Origin: Membranipora membranacea
Lineage: Eukaryota > Bryozoa > Gymnolaemata > Cheilostomatida > Membraniporidae
Length of the DNA stretch: 64,000 nt
Assembly (NCBI GenBank): GCA_914767715.1
Contig: OU612067.1
Location: 3,040,001 to 3,104,000, forward strand
Direction of reading: 5' to 3'
The notes beneath the pieces are model-generated. The model searched no databases. It saw nothing but the letters and a program-made list of their open reading frames with translations, and was not told the DNA's origin. Shown here in pieces: positions 24,477 through 36,533 of this stretch. A program made the position numbers and the translations under genes. Every line of letters starts with the position of its first letter. The stretch's first letter is position 1.

Positions 24477-25989
24477 TTAAACAATGACAGATTGAACCAA
24501 TACGGATGCATAGAACCTGTCATAAAGATACTAAAGTATATGAATGATAATAACCTTGATATCAGAGCTTTTCAAATGATTTAAGTTATGTAGGCTCTAT
24601 AGCGGACAAAATGAAAACTCTTAACTAGTAATTCGTTCATCCTGCAGGTCACAAACAATTGCTGATCTTCTTTGAACTTTGATAGATAAAACAAGGCATA
24701 TTTCCAAAATGTTTAGAGATGGACGGACACTTCCTGACTTTACCCCCAACCCCTGTGTCTGAGCAGAATATAAAGACATTTGTTCAATATGTTATTGTAG
24801 ACCTACATGGTGAGTTCTTCATGAGGGTCAAGGACTGGTATGACAACAGAAATAGACCAAATATGCTCAGTCTTGTCTATGAGGATATTGTCAAGGTAAA
24901 CTCATTGTTTCTCTACAATAGACTTTTAATCAACAAACCTTTATCATCATAAAAACAATTATTTGAGATAAATCATTGATCAACTGTCACAAAGCCTACA
25001 ATATAGGCCTTTCTTTTTTGGCAAATGTGCAATCAATGTTGATCTTGGATCTCAAACACTAGGGTGAAAGTTTTAGACGCAATTTACAATGCTCAAACAA
25101 GTACTTGTGAGGTAGGTGGCATTAGTAATCGTAACATCATCCTTTGTCATTTCAATAATATGGTGATTGTTTTTTAGGATTTGAAAGGGGCTGTTGATTC
25201 CATATGTGATTTTCTTGAAATCAAACTCACAAATGCTCAGGTAGAGATGATAGCTGAGAAAAATAGATATGAGAAAGGAAAGCAAGCTGCAAAAGTTGAC
25301 AAAGCCCTTCAGGTGGTACTTGGGAAAGAGGTAAACACAAATGAATTTTGATATAATAAGGAAATATGTTCATTTGTCACATTGGCTTCTTCCAGCATAG
25401 CAAATGGTTCTCTTAGGAAATGGTAGGTTTTTATTTTTGATGTTAAACCAATATTCTTGGTTACTCAAACATGGAACACCATAGTAATAATATCCATTGT
25501 TTGTCAATTACAAAATTCCGCTCATATGCAACACGAAACTTGCAGGGATCATCCAGTTCCCCACACAGTAACAGATAATTATGAGATACTTGGATATCGG
25601 ACTTTTCACAGCCTAGCTTTTTGATTCATGCAAACTGAAACACAAAATTGAATGTCGATGGGAAGAAGTTATGGTCCTTCTTATAGAAATAGGGGACTAA
25701 CCAATAAAATAAACAAATAAGAGTGACTCTACTTCATCCGTATTCATGATAGGCATTGCAAACCTACTGTGACTACCATTTTTTTCCTCAATTTAAGGTC
25801 GCAGTGGAGGCTGGAATACTTACTTCACATCAGAGCAGAATAAGAGACTAGACTTGTGGATAGCTAGTAGGATGCAGGAGCTTGGACTGAATGATAAAAA
25901 TATCCTCAAATTTGACTGAGTGAGATTGCTATATTTTGCACACAGGAGACAGATTTATAATTAAATTACTATCGAAATATGCGCTGACA

Positions 25990-25995
25990 AATAAA
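25990..25995 (+). promoter_or_regulatory. Possible polyadenylation signal, SULT copy A
   Basis: AATAAA lies 71 bp past the ancestral stop codon of copy A, just before the inverted repeat block begins. The motif is common in AT-rich DNA, so this is weak. Confidence 0.35.
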
Positions 25996-26054
25996 TTTGT
26001 GACATTCTGTATTTTTACTCTTTCTTTTCCATTAGCTTTACTGAAGTCGGAGGA

Positions 26055-26880
26055 AGAATGTTTACGGAACATTACGGATAGATATGCAACAAACATTGAA
26101 AACATGCATTGCATCCCTATTAATGATCCTTGGATATTCCCTATCTTCCAAGTCATTTTTCGGGATTCGTATCCTATGTTTGCTTCCATCTCCACTTTAA
26201 TAATATAACAATAGTTGTTTGGCAGGGGGCAACTTCGCCATTTCCCTGAGCCAACCTAGTGCTGGAACTATACTCCCTCAGGCGGAAGGAGCGCCAGATC
26301 CATCACCATCTGCAAAAATTGTTATGTCTCATTATCCTGGCAATATTTTCTGTACCATCAGGTGTTTCTAAATGTAGGGGATGTTTAGTTCTGAGCATGA
26401 CGTGGTATAAGATAATCCAGGCTAGGTATGTGATTGATTTTGTACCTCTTGATAATTATTTTATAACTAGCACAGGCCTACCAATGACCGAACAGTATTG
26501 ATTATGCTCAGTGACTAACCATATATATAGATTACAAGCCTTTCGTCTTTGGAAATCTCCATTCTTCGATCAGTAGTTAGATTTTAGTGTTGTCATGGCA
26601 CTTTGAACTATTGGAGCTTATACCATCACTAAATACCAATATTGTCAGTCGATAATGCTGATAGGGTGCTACATATAATATAAACTTTTTAGTTTACTAA
26701 TGAAACAAAAAGAGATAAACCTTGCTGTCTAGCAAAAAAACTTATCCCCTTTGTGAAGTCAATTTTATTCATAAAGTACAGTTAAGTGTAACAGACATAA
26801 TAACATGTAAAATTCATCAGAGGCGTAATCAACCAGGTGTAATATTTCTTGAACACTAACCGGTGAACCCAATTTTGTGA
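26055..26880 (-). repeat. Interspersed repeat, copy 2 (inverted relative to 16-kb copy)
   Basis: The reverse complement of about 16110-17030, recognisable throughout, for example agccaacctagtgctggaac near 26262, tgtaggggatgtttagtt, and ataaagtacagttaag near 26775. It lies just downstream of SULT copy A. Short open frames here are parts of the repeat. Confidence 0.7.
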
Positions 26881-27109
26881 AAAGATAAAGACAACAAATG
26901 GAAATTTTTCAAGAGATTTGGACCTAAGTTCACACATACACAACAGAAAATGAGGGTGTCACAAATTCTTCCTTTGTTAATCTGTTAATCACAGTGGTTT
27001 GTTGTGTCGCCGCCACCTCTATTCTAGTAACTATCGAATGGAGGGAATAGCATTGAGTCAACTTGCGGTCATATTCTTATGCATATTATATTCAATTCTA
27101 TAACCATTG

Positions 27110-27190
27110 CATGATGGATGAATGGATAGCTTTAATTACTTTGCCGCGAAAGGCCCAGGTTCAAACCAACCGACACAACACCTTTTTTGA
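27110..27190 (+). repeat. tRNA-derived SINE fragment
   Basis: It contains a near-perfect B box (AGGTTCAAACCAACC) about 40 nt after an A-box-like TGGATAGCTTTAATTAC. The ends do not pair as a tRNA, so a SINE head is more likely than a tRNA gene. Confidence 0.45.
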
Positions 27191-27894
27191 TTTTTATCAT
27201 CATGGAAATTGTTAGCATCTGTCCAATCGGAAGCGGTAAACTCATTCAATGCCCCCTCCCCAATTCTACAAATGGAATCATAATGAATATTACCATAATG
27301 AATATTACCATCTGATGGTTAAACCTATAAATCAATTACGATCAGTATCCACGGTTAATATCCTCAAAAATATCTAGATTTTGTATTTAAATCGATAGAA
27401 CCAGAATAATAAGTGTTGTCACTGGTAGCATTATTAATGAAAGATTACAGTTTGTTGCTAATTTTTACTCACCTGCTCATTAACTAACTTATGGCATCTC
27501 CAAATTAGCTTATATCTTACTTAAATACAACAACAGTGGTGCACGTACCACTGCAAAACATACAGGTCTTCAGCTGGAAACCATGAATCAAGCACTGTTT
27601 CGAAACCTTCTCTAGTACAACCTCCTCATGGCCGGCCCAAGCTGCATGAAGCCACCCCTTTGAGTTGATGAGCATCTCAATCAATCTCATCGATCCCTCA
27701 GTGGATTTTGTCAGTTTCGGTGTTTTGACATAATCGATGTGTTTACGCTGTTGCGCAACCAGGGAGGCTGCCAACTCTTCATTGTTTCAATGCAACAATG
27801 TTCACCCCATCACTCTCATGCTTATACTCTAAGCTAAACCAGTCGCTATCGTCAAGGCACCGACCATGCCATAGTTTACTACTCAAACTCACCA

Positions 27895-27955
27895 CATTGA
27901 GCATAGTACAACTCATACACAAATCCGAGATAGTACAACTCATACACAAATCAGA
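27895..27955. repeat. Short direct duplication
   Basis: ATAGTACAACTCATACACAA with the following bases occurs twice in tandem, about 27 bp apart, with one mismatch. Confidence 0.8.
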
Positions 27956-28501
27956 GACTTGTTTGTTTTGTTGACTTAAGTTGTTTTTTAAAGGTTTCAG
28001 GACTTGAAAAACTCGTACTTGGCCATTTTTGTGAGAAGTTTTAAAAATCAAGTTCTTACCGAAATGCTTAAGTTTTGTTGAATTTTTTGTTGACTTTTTT
28101 GTTGACGTAAGTTGTTGTTTTTGAGAAAATCTTTAAATTCAAGTTCATAACCAAATACTTTTTCAGCTTTGCTCAGTTTTTCTGCCGCCTCAATAACCGG
28201 CATCGGACGTTCTTAAAGATTTTTAAAGTTGTTTTTATAGTGACACCAAACAATGACCAAATATATTTTATCAGCTATTCATGCATTTTTGATAATACTT
28301 CAAGGTGGTATTTTTTGTTTTACACGCTATATATCCTCATATAATCTATTTTAATAAAACTATAATGGAAACTTAAACATGCGTCCCATTTGAAAAATGA
28401 CACACAGAGAGCATTGAAAACTGGCATTATGTTCAGCTGGGAGGGTCAATACAATACACCAATTAAAAGATCAGAACTCTAAGAATGTCTAAATGGAAGT
28501 G

Positions 28502-28682
28502 ACAAGATAAGAGGGGGGCTGCAACTGGAGTATAAGATAAGAGGGGGGCTGCCACTGGACGATAAGATAAGAGGGGGGCTGCCACTGGACTATAAGATAA
28601 GAGGGGGGCTGCCACTGGACTATAAGATAAGAGGGGGATCCCACTGGACTATAAGATAAGAGGGGGGCTGCCACTGGATTAT
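28502..28682. repeat. 30-bp minisatellite, about six units
   Basis: The unit contains ATAAGATAAGAGGGGGGCTG and CCACTGGAC. Six head-to-tail copies are nearly identical; one carries a small deletion. The G6 runs make the plus strand G-rich. An open minus frame through it (28489-28674) is just the repeat translated. Confidence 0.95.
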
Positions 28683-28769
28683 AGAGCTTCTATGCATTTT
28701 AGCGTGCCTCAGATCAAACTCTCAAGACGATAACTCCTCTATGCTGAATTAATTATGTATTACATGCAG

Positions 28770-28938
28770 AATTAATACACCCGTCCTCATCGGTCTGCAT
28801 TAATACACCCGTCCTCATCGGTCTGCATTAATACACCCGTCCTCATCGGTCTGCATTAATACACCCGTCCTCATCGGTCTGCATAAATACACCCGTCCTC
28901 ATTGGTGTGCATTAATACACCCGCCCTCATCGGTCTGC
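28770..28938. repeat. 28-bp minisatellite, about six units
   Basis: The unit contains ATTAATACACCCGTCCTCAT and CGGTCTGC. Six copies, the first four identical and the last two with single changes. It is unrelated in sequence to the minisatellite 90 bp upstream. Confidence 0.95.
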
Positions 28939-31220
28939 TCTTGATACAAGTGAGTAAATTAATTACCAATAACCCAGTATTGGGTTGATTTAAAATCTAA
29001 AAGAAATCATCATGTTGTTACAATTTAAATCAAAAGAATATCATGGCCAATTTTGAACGATCTTACAAAATTGAATACAAATAATTTCTAATTCTCAGTT
29101 GTAGTCTATTGATGGTGAAACTAAAGTTGAAATTTCAGATCTTTCTTTAAAACTTTGGGCATCTTATTGTTAGTCACATCCTCTAGTGATGCAGGCTTTG
29201 ATTAAAAGTCCTCTACAACTGATTTCCCTGACCTTTGGTTTGGTTCATCATTATGGCTACTGATTTTCTGTTTAAGCATAGTAGTTATATAAACTGCAGG
29301 ACGATCGATCGATCGATGGAACGGTAATGAGTACCAGGCTGCAACAAAGAGCCATTCGCAAATTAGAATATTGCACGAGCATAGATTTAGTATCATGATG
29401 GATTCCATCTTGTATTAAGGTCATTGCGTGTTGCAGTTGGTGATAATTTGTAGTTGTCTTCTCTTGCTTGTACTATTAGCTGTGACGATAGTAGTTGCCT
29501 GATTTACAGGAACCAGTAGTGATCAGAGACAGTGTGCCGTATGTGATAGGATATTCATACAATATTGTCATTATTTTTGCCTTCATTCGTTCCTTCAGTT
29601 CGGTCAATATATCTGAAAGAGGGGGAAACCATATAAAAAACCCAAAACCATATATTACAATAAGTTGATGCTTAAAAGTGATAATGCTGTCAACCAGTTT
29701 TATTTTATAGAATATGTTCAATCACCATAAAAGGTTGCTTAAAATTAAAAATTCTATCCAGTGATAGGTTGCATATATTAAACGCAAAGGTAGTTTATAA
29801 TAAAATCCCAACACCTTAAAATTTAAAATATAATGTTTAATCATTATTATTTGTAGTGAAAGTGGATGACAGATGATTCAAAAATGAATGACAGTAGTTC
29901 TTCATGCCGACAGGAAAACAATGCTTGCTTTGCTTCAATCCTGAGTAGGATGCACTTTAAGGACTATAAAATGTTACATCTCCTCGTGTTCAAAATTATG
30001 TCAATCCTGTGTATGATGCTGCCAAATCGCTATCACTGAATTTTAAATTTAATGCAAATAGCAAATATTATAAGAATTCAAATGATTTCATAGCTTTGTT
30101 TTGATGTTGATAAAGAATGTTTTGAGATGCTGCAAATAGCAAATATTTATAAGTCTTTGACAGTTTTTGGATGTTTCATGCCAAGATATGAAAATTACAT
30201 CTGCAAAGCCTGCAGCTTTTACTGAAAATTATTTGAAGATTACCTGGAGAATATTTGTCTGCATGAGAGTGGCATAGGATGATATTTATGTTGTAGAATA
30301 AATTGCAGTCTGCCTTAATAATTGTTTGATATGAAGATCTGCCATTAAATTAAGACAGGGTTTTTGCCACCCTGACATAACTCGACTGTATTTGTACAAC
30401 AAGATGCTCCTTGGATTAGGGTTTATTACCATGATCGTCTAAAATTTCATACACAAATAAACCTCCTATTAAATAGACTTTGGGGAGCTTCAAAATCACA
30501 CATAGCATATTATACATTGGTAGCATTGTACTGAGATTTACATGTATAGGAATGACCCTGAAGCAAGTTAATCTTTGCACTTTCTGTTTTCCTTGATTTA
30601 GGGATCACAAAGGATTAAATAATACCTAAGAATAAGAATCCACCCAAGTCGCTTTGAAATGTTTTATGCAGGTATTTCACAATGTAGCATTGGTTTGCTC
30701 AACGTTGAATAGAGCACTGCTAATAATAATCAGTACATTCTAATACAGATAACTTGTTGTTACTTATGAGCCAAACCAATTTGAGTTTAGGCCAATATTG
30801 TTTTTAATAAAGGTTGTAATGATAACATAATCCAAACTGACAGAATTGAATTCTAATTGTATTTGGGATAGGATGATCAAAAACTGGGTTAAGGTAACAT
30901 CAATAGTAAGTTTAAACTATTTAGCCAGAGGGATTTAGGCAATATAAGAATTTAGCGCTGGCTGCGCTGGTCACTTTGTAATTTAAATTAAATTTGTGAA
31001 TAGAGGACTTCAGAGTCCATTCAAAATGGTCTACTGTTGACATAGCTTCCAAATGTCACAGTGCTAGCTGCCTCAACACATCAAAACTATTGAAGAGGCA
31101 CTCTTGTAACAACATGCAGCATTAGAGTGTCTTCCTACAATACCCATATAGATGACAGTTAGGAGCAGACTGCGCTAACCTCTGGCTGTCTGTACACTGC
31201 GATAAGTTCAGTTGATCACA
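28939..31220. other. Intergenic stretch upstream of SULT copy B
   Basis: No exon, RNA gene or transposon end was recognised. A short (GATC)n run lies near 29303-29318. The core promoter of copy B should lie at the right end; I see no convincing TATA box. The 40 bp before the ATG loosely resemble the same position in copies D and E. Confidence 0.4.
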
Positions 31221-34200
31221 ATGGACAGTGTCTTTATATCCGGAGATGCATCCAAAGTTAAGAGAGTGTTTAATGATTGGTATGAGTATCGTGGAGTGGA
31301 GTTCAGCAAAACACAACATCCCCCGGATAGAGTTAAAGCGTGCACTGAGTATAGAAACTTTGGAGCAGCAGATGTTCTCATTCAGACTGTCCCTAGAAGT
31401 GGTAAGTACACATGATAACATGCCTCCATTTATCCACCTCATAACTAATCTCCTGAAATCGGATATGTAGCCGTGCTATTCCCACTTTTCATCCATTTAG
31501 TTTTAAGGCAATTAATTCGGTCCAACAAAAACAATTTCCCGAAATGGGAGTCTGTGCAGACTGCTGAAGCTTTTATCGACCACAAAACCATATTATGTAT
31601 CAGTTCAGCGGCATGCTTGAAAAATTCAAATACTAAAATGATTTCCCAAACTATGTCCATTTGAGTTTTCAATGCTGCAGATTCTGAAACAAAAACCATT
31701 TTTATCCTATTATAAGCGGTTATCAAGAAAACCCTCTTTTCAGCACGTTTTTCCTATGCGGCGTGGGTTAAAAGTACCAAACTGGAGAGAGGACAACTCC
31801 GAACTGAGGCCTAAATCAGAGCTAAGAAAACTGTCTATTGAGAAGAAAACTCAAATGCTAACACTTCCAATAATTGGATCTTTTCATTCTGAGCTAAATT
31901 AATTTTAGTTACAAGCTATAGGTAGCATCAGTGACAAATAGGCAGACAGGGATAATTTGGATAGATATCAAATTGATTAGTGTTAGCATAAACAATAAAA
32001 CCTGACTTCTTAGGTAAAAAACATTATTCAGAATTATTTAAAATCTCAGCATCCACAGGGCGAAATGTAGCAGATTCTGCATAGCTATTGTCAGCAAATG
32101 TAAGTTGTCAGCAAATGTAAGTTGTCAGTTGTCTTTTGTGATGATTTCTCACACTTCATCAGCTGTGAGAAGATGGAGTAATCAGCTTCATAATATTAGA
32201 GTGTACAAAATACAAATTTCTACTGCATGACTTTCATGGGAGTTTTTGGTAAAATCTCATCATATTTTTTAGCTCTTCTGAAGGTGAAGGGGTCTATAGG
32301 CAAAATTCTATTGTAAAATTGATCTTAATAGCTACAAATCAACTGCACCGCACTAAAGAACCACTTAAATTAGTTTATAAAAATGAAAATATAAATTTTG
32401 ACAAAAATAATCGATCATTTAATTTTGCAATAACCATGGTCCTTCCTCATCTTAAAGGGTTTTCCCCATAAACATATAAATACTTTTTATACATATTTAT
32501 ATGTTTATGATTTTCCCACTGATTTTTTTATTGATATATTGAGGTTATGGCTGATTATAACACTGCTCATTTATATCCACAGGATCACACCTAACATGGG
32601 AACTTGTCTATGATATACACAGAGAGGCTGGGCTGGTGACAGAAGAGCGAGGATTTACTGGATTTGAATCCAAGTTTACTCAGATTGTTGAAGGAGATTC
32701 TGAAAGCTTAGCTAAGGCAGGTGAGCTTCCATCGATAGTTTCATCTCTACGCTGTATGTGAACAGTAGTGTTAAACAAAGAATTTAGAAAAAATCAAACT
32801 TTTCTAAAGTCATTTTTTAAACTGAAATCAATCCACAACAAAGTATCAAGTATCCGATTGCATTTCCAAATTTCAGAGTTGTCTACCTTTCTACGAGGAT
32901 ATGACAACTCCGACTTAATTTACTACGTATGTTGCCACAAGTTAATCATATGACCACTGTCTATTGAATTGTGGGAGTTCTAAAACTACCAGTCCTTTGA
33001 TTGATTGCCCTAAATCTGAGAACAAAGAATTTAGAAAAATAGTTGTATGTGAGAGACAAATAAGCCAATCAAGTAATCTATCGCCCTTATCGCAAATCCA
33101 TATACCATATAATTCTTTTTTAATTATTACTTGATGAATTTACCATTATTAAAGACTCTCATTTATAATCTCCTCTATTTTCCAATAACTTTTGTCTGAA
33201 GTTGTGCCTGGACTGGGTTTATCACCCATCATCTTCACTAATGGGACTTGTCTGAGTTGCTTCTCACACTAATGCTTTATATTGAGTTTAAAGTTAACAA
33301 CAACTCAACAGCTTTTATATTTTCCAGCAATTCTTAGAATTTTTTGAAACAAACATAAACTCTAAAGCATTTATATTCTATTCCTATGATATGACTTTTA
33401 GCATCACTGGATGATATTGACAATATCCCAAGCCCTAGGATCTTATCCACTCACCTACCATGGTTCATGATGCCTCAGCAGGCTAAAGATGGTGTTGTTA
33501 AGGTGAGTGTGTTACAGTTCGGTATCAATATGAAAAAAAGTGTCAAATAGGTGCAGGTGTGAGCTTGGTTTATCATTCCGAAGAATTGGATGTGATCAGA
33601 TCCCATTTTATTTTTTACCAAAGCTCGCCAACTGTGTTATTTAATACCCCAGGGTATTTCAACAGTGGATTATAAATAAATCTGTAAAACACATTGATCC
33701 AAACACAACACTATTTTCTTGGTCCACAGAGTTTTTAATTTGCATGATTTGATGATGAATGATTCATGCTATACGTGACCCACATGAGGGGTGACTCAGG
33801 TTTTCAGTACGAAGTTTATCACAACTCGATTGATTATGATATGATTTGTTAAAGTGTCTAGGAAAGCAAAAAACGACCTCTGTTCATATCAAAGCTTTGC
33901 TATTGCAATGAACAAATAAACTAATTTTTTTGCACAAGGACATCATTGAATGATGTAACCTAATTTAAAGTGCGAAAAATCCAGGGCCTAGAGTACGTTG
34001 TCTCCGCTGTCACGGGTTAACACTAAAATATCTTTGACTACGATACCGTTGTCCAGTACTGTTTTTTTATACTTTCTAGTGTAAGTGGAGCAGCCTTGTA
34101 ACTGTCCTAGGTAAGCCCGGCCTAGGCTTACTGTTATACTGTAAGTGGATCATCATTTAAATGTGAATCCGTGACAGGGGAGATAACATACTCTAGACCC

Positions 34201-35936
34201 TTCTAGACCCTGGATTTTCACACTTTGAATTAGGATACATCATTCAATAATGTCCTTGAGTGAAAAAATTTTCTTTTTTCGTTCAATGCAATGGCAAAGG
34301 TTTAATATGAACAGTGGATGTTTTTTACTTTCCTAGACACTTTAAGAGGTGTTTCCTGTTGACTGTTGTGAAATGACAGCGTACCTTGTATGGCTGGTGA
34401 CTCGAATTTTGATTGATTCTCATGGTAGAATATTCAGCCATTGGCGGTTTGGGATATTCACCCATATGATCGGATCGTTCTATAGGTTATCAATGTGAGG
34501 AGAAATCCCAAGGACAGGATAGTGAGTGCATCTGATATGCTACAGAAGTTATCCGATACAGGGCACAGTCATGTCAACCAGCTGGACAAGGATGAGTGGA
34601 TTACAGTATTCACTGCTGGCAGAAGTATGTCAACAAAAAAAGAAACATAAATGGCTTTTTTTCCAATATGGTTAATAGTAATATTCTCCCTGTGATTTTC
34701 AAATTTGTGTTGTGAGAGGGTGAAAGATTGCTAATATTGCTAAGATATTTGTGTATTTGATCAAACTAATTATAACATGCAAGAAGACATTGTCAGCCTC
34801 TCTTGCCACCCTCAGTGATTCAAGCCAAGGAGAACAACTAGAATTTTTCCCTAATGCGAATCTTACATAACTTTATCTTAGATTATAGCCTGACTACAAT
34901 ATGCATTGATCCCTATAAAGCTTTCAATGGAGCAAAATTTTAATATCTCTGTACAACATGTTTGCGTAGATCCATTTGGTGAGGTGTTCATGAGGGTCAA
35001 GGACTGGTATGACAACAGAAACAGACCAAATATGCTCAGTCTTGTCTATGAGGAAATGGTGCAGGTAAATCATTGTTTTTTGGCAATAGACATGTTTGTG
35101 ATAAATTTTTTTTTCATATCTCAAAGTCAATGTTTTCTGCTTTTCTTCTCTTGGCATATGTGAAAGTAACGTTACAAGGAAAATCTTCCATTATGGCTGC
35201 AGCTTTATGTTTTATTTTATGGAGAATCGCATGTTATAAGGCCTATAAACCAAAAGTTTTAAATGCTCAAACCAGTCAGTTTTTGTCATCCTGTCCACCT
35301 CAATGTACTGATTATTTTTAGGATTTGAGAGGGGCCGTTGTTGCAATATCTAACTTTCTTGAAATCAAACTCACAGATGGTCAGGTAGAGATTATAGTCG
35401 ATAGAAATAAATATGAGAAAAGAAGGCAATCGATAAAAGATGATGATGTCAAGCAGCTGGTACTCGGGAATAGAGGTAAGTAAATGAAACAATTGGCAAA
35501 TTGTTTAGCTGTTTTAAGTAACATTGCTACTTGATATCAGTTCATCTTTATCATTCATAATCAGCTCAGTACTCGATGTTCTAAGATTCCTATCTTGTTG
35601 TCTAGTTCCACAATAACATGGATACTGAGTCATTCTCAATTTAATTTTTGTTGCATCCAACAAACCAGATATCAGACTCAAATATGAATAGTCAGCTTTT
35701 TTTAGCTATTTTTATTATAGAGGACAAAGGATTATAATACATTTTTGCAAACCTTTTATTATATTGCTACTTATGTTATAATTAATCTTATCTTAATCTT
35801 ATAATTTGTTTAAGGTTGCAGTGGAGGCTGGAAAACCTTCTTCACATCAGAGCAGAATAAGAGACTTGACACATGGATAAATAATAGGATGCAGGAACTT
35901 GGGCTAAACGACAAAGATATCCTGAAGCTCGACTGA
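31221..35936 (+). CDS. Cytosolic sulfotransferase copy B, complete (307 aa)
   Basis: Soluble SULT-family enzyme expected to move sulfate from PAPS to a small alcohol, phenol or amine in the cytosol; the substrate cannot be read from sequence. Seven exons: 31221-31401, 32583-32720, 33402-33502, 34486-34618, 34970-35064, 35322-35475, 35815-35936. They sum to 924 bp in one frame, a normal SULT length. Motifs: VPRSG plus SHLTWELVYD (PAPS loop, about residues 57-70), SPRILSTHLPWFMMP (catalytic His), VINVRRNPKDRIVS (3'-phosphate-binding Arg and Ser), RVKDWYDNRNRPN, and RGCSGGWKTFFTSEQNKRLD (GxxGxWK loop). Oddities: the PAPS-loop Lys of vertebrate SULTs is Arg, the Lys two before the catalytic His is Ser, and the exon 4 donor is GC, not GT. 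The start is the ATG at 31221, matching copies D and E. This is the only intact copy in the window. Confidence 0.9.
31625..31835. mobile_element. M1 MITE, half copy in SULT-B intron 1
   Basis: It matches the interior and right arm of 23069-23557 (cctatgcggcgtgggtta, accaaactggagagagg, gctaagaaaactgtc) and ends at TA. The left arm is missing or too diverged to recognise. Confidence 0.75.
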
Positions 35937-36102
35937 GTGTATCATATCATTATTTTAAGGGATCAGATTTTATTAAATAATTATTTCGGAATTTCTGAGT
36001 ATTGATTTAGCATTCTGTACTTTGATGTAAGTTTTGGCAGGTCCACACTTTTCTCATTTGTTGTGTGTTAAATTTGGTGATGCAGTTAAGAGGGAGAAGA
36101 CA

Positions 36103-36108
36103 AATAAA
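36103..36108 (+). promoter_or_regulatory. Candidate polyadenylation signal, SULT copy B
   Basis: AATAAA lies 167 bp past the copy B stop, a plausible 3' UTR length. No other strong candidate lies nearer. Confidence 0.45.
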
Positions 36109-36533
36109 ACATAGGTGAATGACCATGTTCTCTGGCTGGAAGGCTGGTCAAGGCCTCAACAACTGGAGTTGATTCAACTGTACTACAGAAAGTTGTGCTT
36201 CCAACCTTTCCTTCTCCCTGTTCAAACAGGCTGGTGTGGTTGTGACAGAATTACACCAAGGACCTCTAACTCCTTGATTACACCGTTAGAGCTCCTCTAA
36301 ATAAATCAAAAATAACTCCTCACTTGCTTACTACTATGGTATAAGCAATGAACTAAACCTTTAGTTCATTGGTATAAGCAGGTACTTATTGCCTGGACAA
36401 CTTTGTCATCTGAAACAAACACCATTGTACTGACATCAACTCATCCAGCTCCTTGCTCACATTGCTGTATTTAGAATCAGATTTACTGTATAGTTATATT
36501 TCTATGGATAACAGACACCAAATTTGCTAAGCA
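36109..36533. other. Spacer, nothing recognised
   Basis: Between SULT copy B and the next MITE. The short open frame at 36115-36300 has no motif. Confidence 0.4.

Larger units (their letters stand above)
17878..25919 (+). pseudogene. Cytosolic sulfotransferase copy A (broken)
   Basis: PAPS-dependent SULT-type enzyme, normally cytosolic, transferring sulfate to small hydroxyl compounds. Exons: 17878-17992 (5' truncated), 21818-21955, 22911-23011, 23843-23978, 24801-24895, 25178-25330, 25798-25919. Motifs in order: IPRSG plus SHLTWELVYD (PAPS 5'-phosphosulfate loop), RILSTHLPWFMMP (catalytic His), VINVMRNPKDRIIS (3'-phosphate site), RVKDWYDNRNRPN, and GGW plus TSEQNKRLD in the last exon. Three lesions: the initiator end of exon 1 is replaced by a repeat; intron 1 holds an RTE insertion; exon 6 ends GGG AAA GAG where B and C have GGG AAT AGA G, one base short. 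Splicing to exon 7 then shifts frame and stops early. Conservation of the other exons suggests recent loss. An alternative start or splice could rescue part of it. Confidence 0.8.

Noticed and set aside
27517-28051. Two minus-strand open frames resembling the tail of a Tigger/pogo transposase
   Set aside because: Only a loose AW...VS...C pattern and no DDE motif; one frame is inflated by a short direct repeat.
28502-28938. CRISPR array
   Set aside because: Units are head-to-tail with no variable spacers, in a eukaryotic context; these are minisatellites.
31212-31220. Upstream in-frame TTG start for SULT copy B
   Set aside because: The ATG at 31221 aligns with the starts of copies D and E, and eukaryotic genes rarely use TTG.
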